Part shown: positions 6,839-7,081 of the stretch, one piece after another
Layout: the number at the start of each line of letters is the position of its first letter
Numbering within the stretch: position 1 is the first letter of the stretch
NCBI GenBank assembly: GCA_026785645.1
Contig: JAJAZM010000033.1
Span: forward strand, 1 to 7,081
DNA length: 7,081 nt
Direction: 5' to 3'
Source of the DNA: Sphingomonas bacterium
Lineage (GTDB): Bacteria; Pseudomonadota; Alphaproteobacteria; Sphingomonadales; Sphingomonadaceae
Notes under the pieces: generated by a model
Told to the model about the DNA's origin: nothing
Database searches by the model: none
What the model saw: only the letters and a program-made list of their open reading frames with translations
Program-made: the position numbers and the translations under genes

Positions 6839-7081
6839 TTAGCGTCCAGCGAATTCCTTCAGATACTCGCTATTGGGCGACATGATGATGTTGGTCGGCG
6901 AGGATTTGTTGGTGCCATCGCCGATAAAGGTCACCTGGTAGGACTGCATCGCCCGGTAAAAATCGTAGAAAGCGGGATCCTTTCCGAAGCTTGCAGCGTA
7001 GATTTGCGCGGCTTCGGCATCGGCCGAGGCGCGGATGATTTGCGCGGTCTTGGAGCCCTCGGCGCGGATCGAGCGCGCCTC
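6839..7081 (-). CDS. hflC: HflC, SPFH-domain protease modulator (C-terminal 80 aa)
   Basis: Only the final 80 codons and the TAA stop are in the window; the start lies past the right edge. HflC sits in the inner membrane with its bulk in the periplasm, forms a large cage with HflK, and restrains the FtsH protease. The visible part begins with the end of the Ala/Glu/Arg-rich helix that follows the SPFH domain (EARSIRAEGSKTAQIIRASA), continues with DAEAAQIYAASFGKDPAFYD and FYRAMQSYQ, and ends with an IIMSPNSEYLKEF motif. This matches the HflC pattern of AEAAKLFADAFSKDPDFYAF followed by a MSPDSDFF-like tail. HflK ends differently, so the paralogue is unlikely. It is very probably preceded by hflK outside the window and may be co-transcribed with degP. 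Confidence 0.93.
   Translation of the reverse strand, partial: EARSIRAEGSKTAQIIRASADAEAAQIYAASFGKDPAFYDFYRAMQSYQVTFIGDGTNKSSPTNIIMSPNSEYLKEFAGR

Noticed and set aside
1..7081. CRISPR arrays, insertion sequences, tRNA or rRNA genes
   Set aside because: No regularly spaced repeats, transposase-like frames, terminal repeats or structural RNA signatures were seen, and almost all of the window is covered by convincing genes.

Overview
This is a GC-rich window (roughly 65% GC by eye) in which every supportable gene lies on the minus strand, so transcription runs from base 7081 towards base 1. The hflC-degP pair, the protein sequences and the strong G/C preference at third codon positions suggest an alphaproteobacterium, most likely a sphingomonad (Sphingomonas or a relative). 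The taxonomic call rests on recalled similarity, not on a search.

In transcription order, the right end carries the last 80 codons of hflC, a membrane-anchored SPFH protein that partners HflK and modulates the FtsH protease. A 79-bp gap follows, then a complete degP/htrA-type periplasmic serine protease (526 aa) with a signal peptide, an intact His-Asp-Ser triad and two PDZ domains. This is a cell-envelope protein quality-control block of a standard kind.

A 78-bp spacer with a strong 36-bp hairpin (5111-5146) separates degP from a second run of five tightly packed genes. These are a YjgR-type (DUF853) HerA-like ATPase (3463-5100), a small NTF2/SnoaL-fold protein (3081-3473, GTG start, 11-bp overlap), an M20 family amidohydrolase/peptidase (1876-3084, ATGA overlap), an unrecognised 117-aa protein with an N-terminal export signal (1526-1879, ATGA overlap), and an OPT family oligopeptide transporter (1-1515, 10-bp gap) that runs off the left edge. 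The overlaps indicate one translationally coupled operon. The most economical reading is uptake of peptides or modified amino acids by the OPT carrier followed by cytoplasmic hydrolysis by the M20 enzyme. The roles of the ATPase, the NTF2-like protein and the 117-aa protein in that scheme are not evident.

No RNA genes, mobile elements, CRISPR arrays or prophage traces were seen, and no gap between genes exceeds 80 bp. The window looks like ordinary chromosomal core or near-core sequence. Nothing in it clearly indicates a new biological system. The points most worth a second look are the hairpin, the unknown 117-aa protein and the composition of the five-gene operon.
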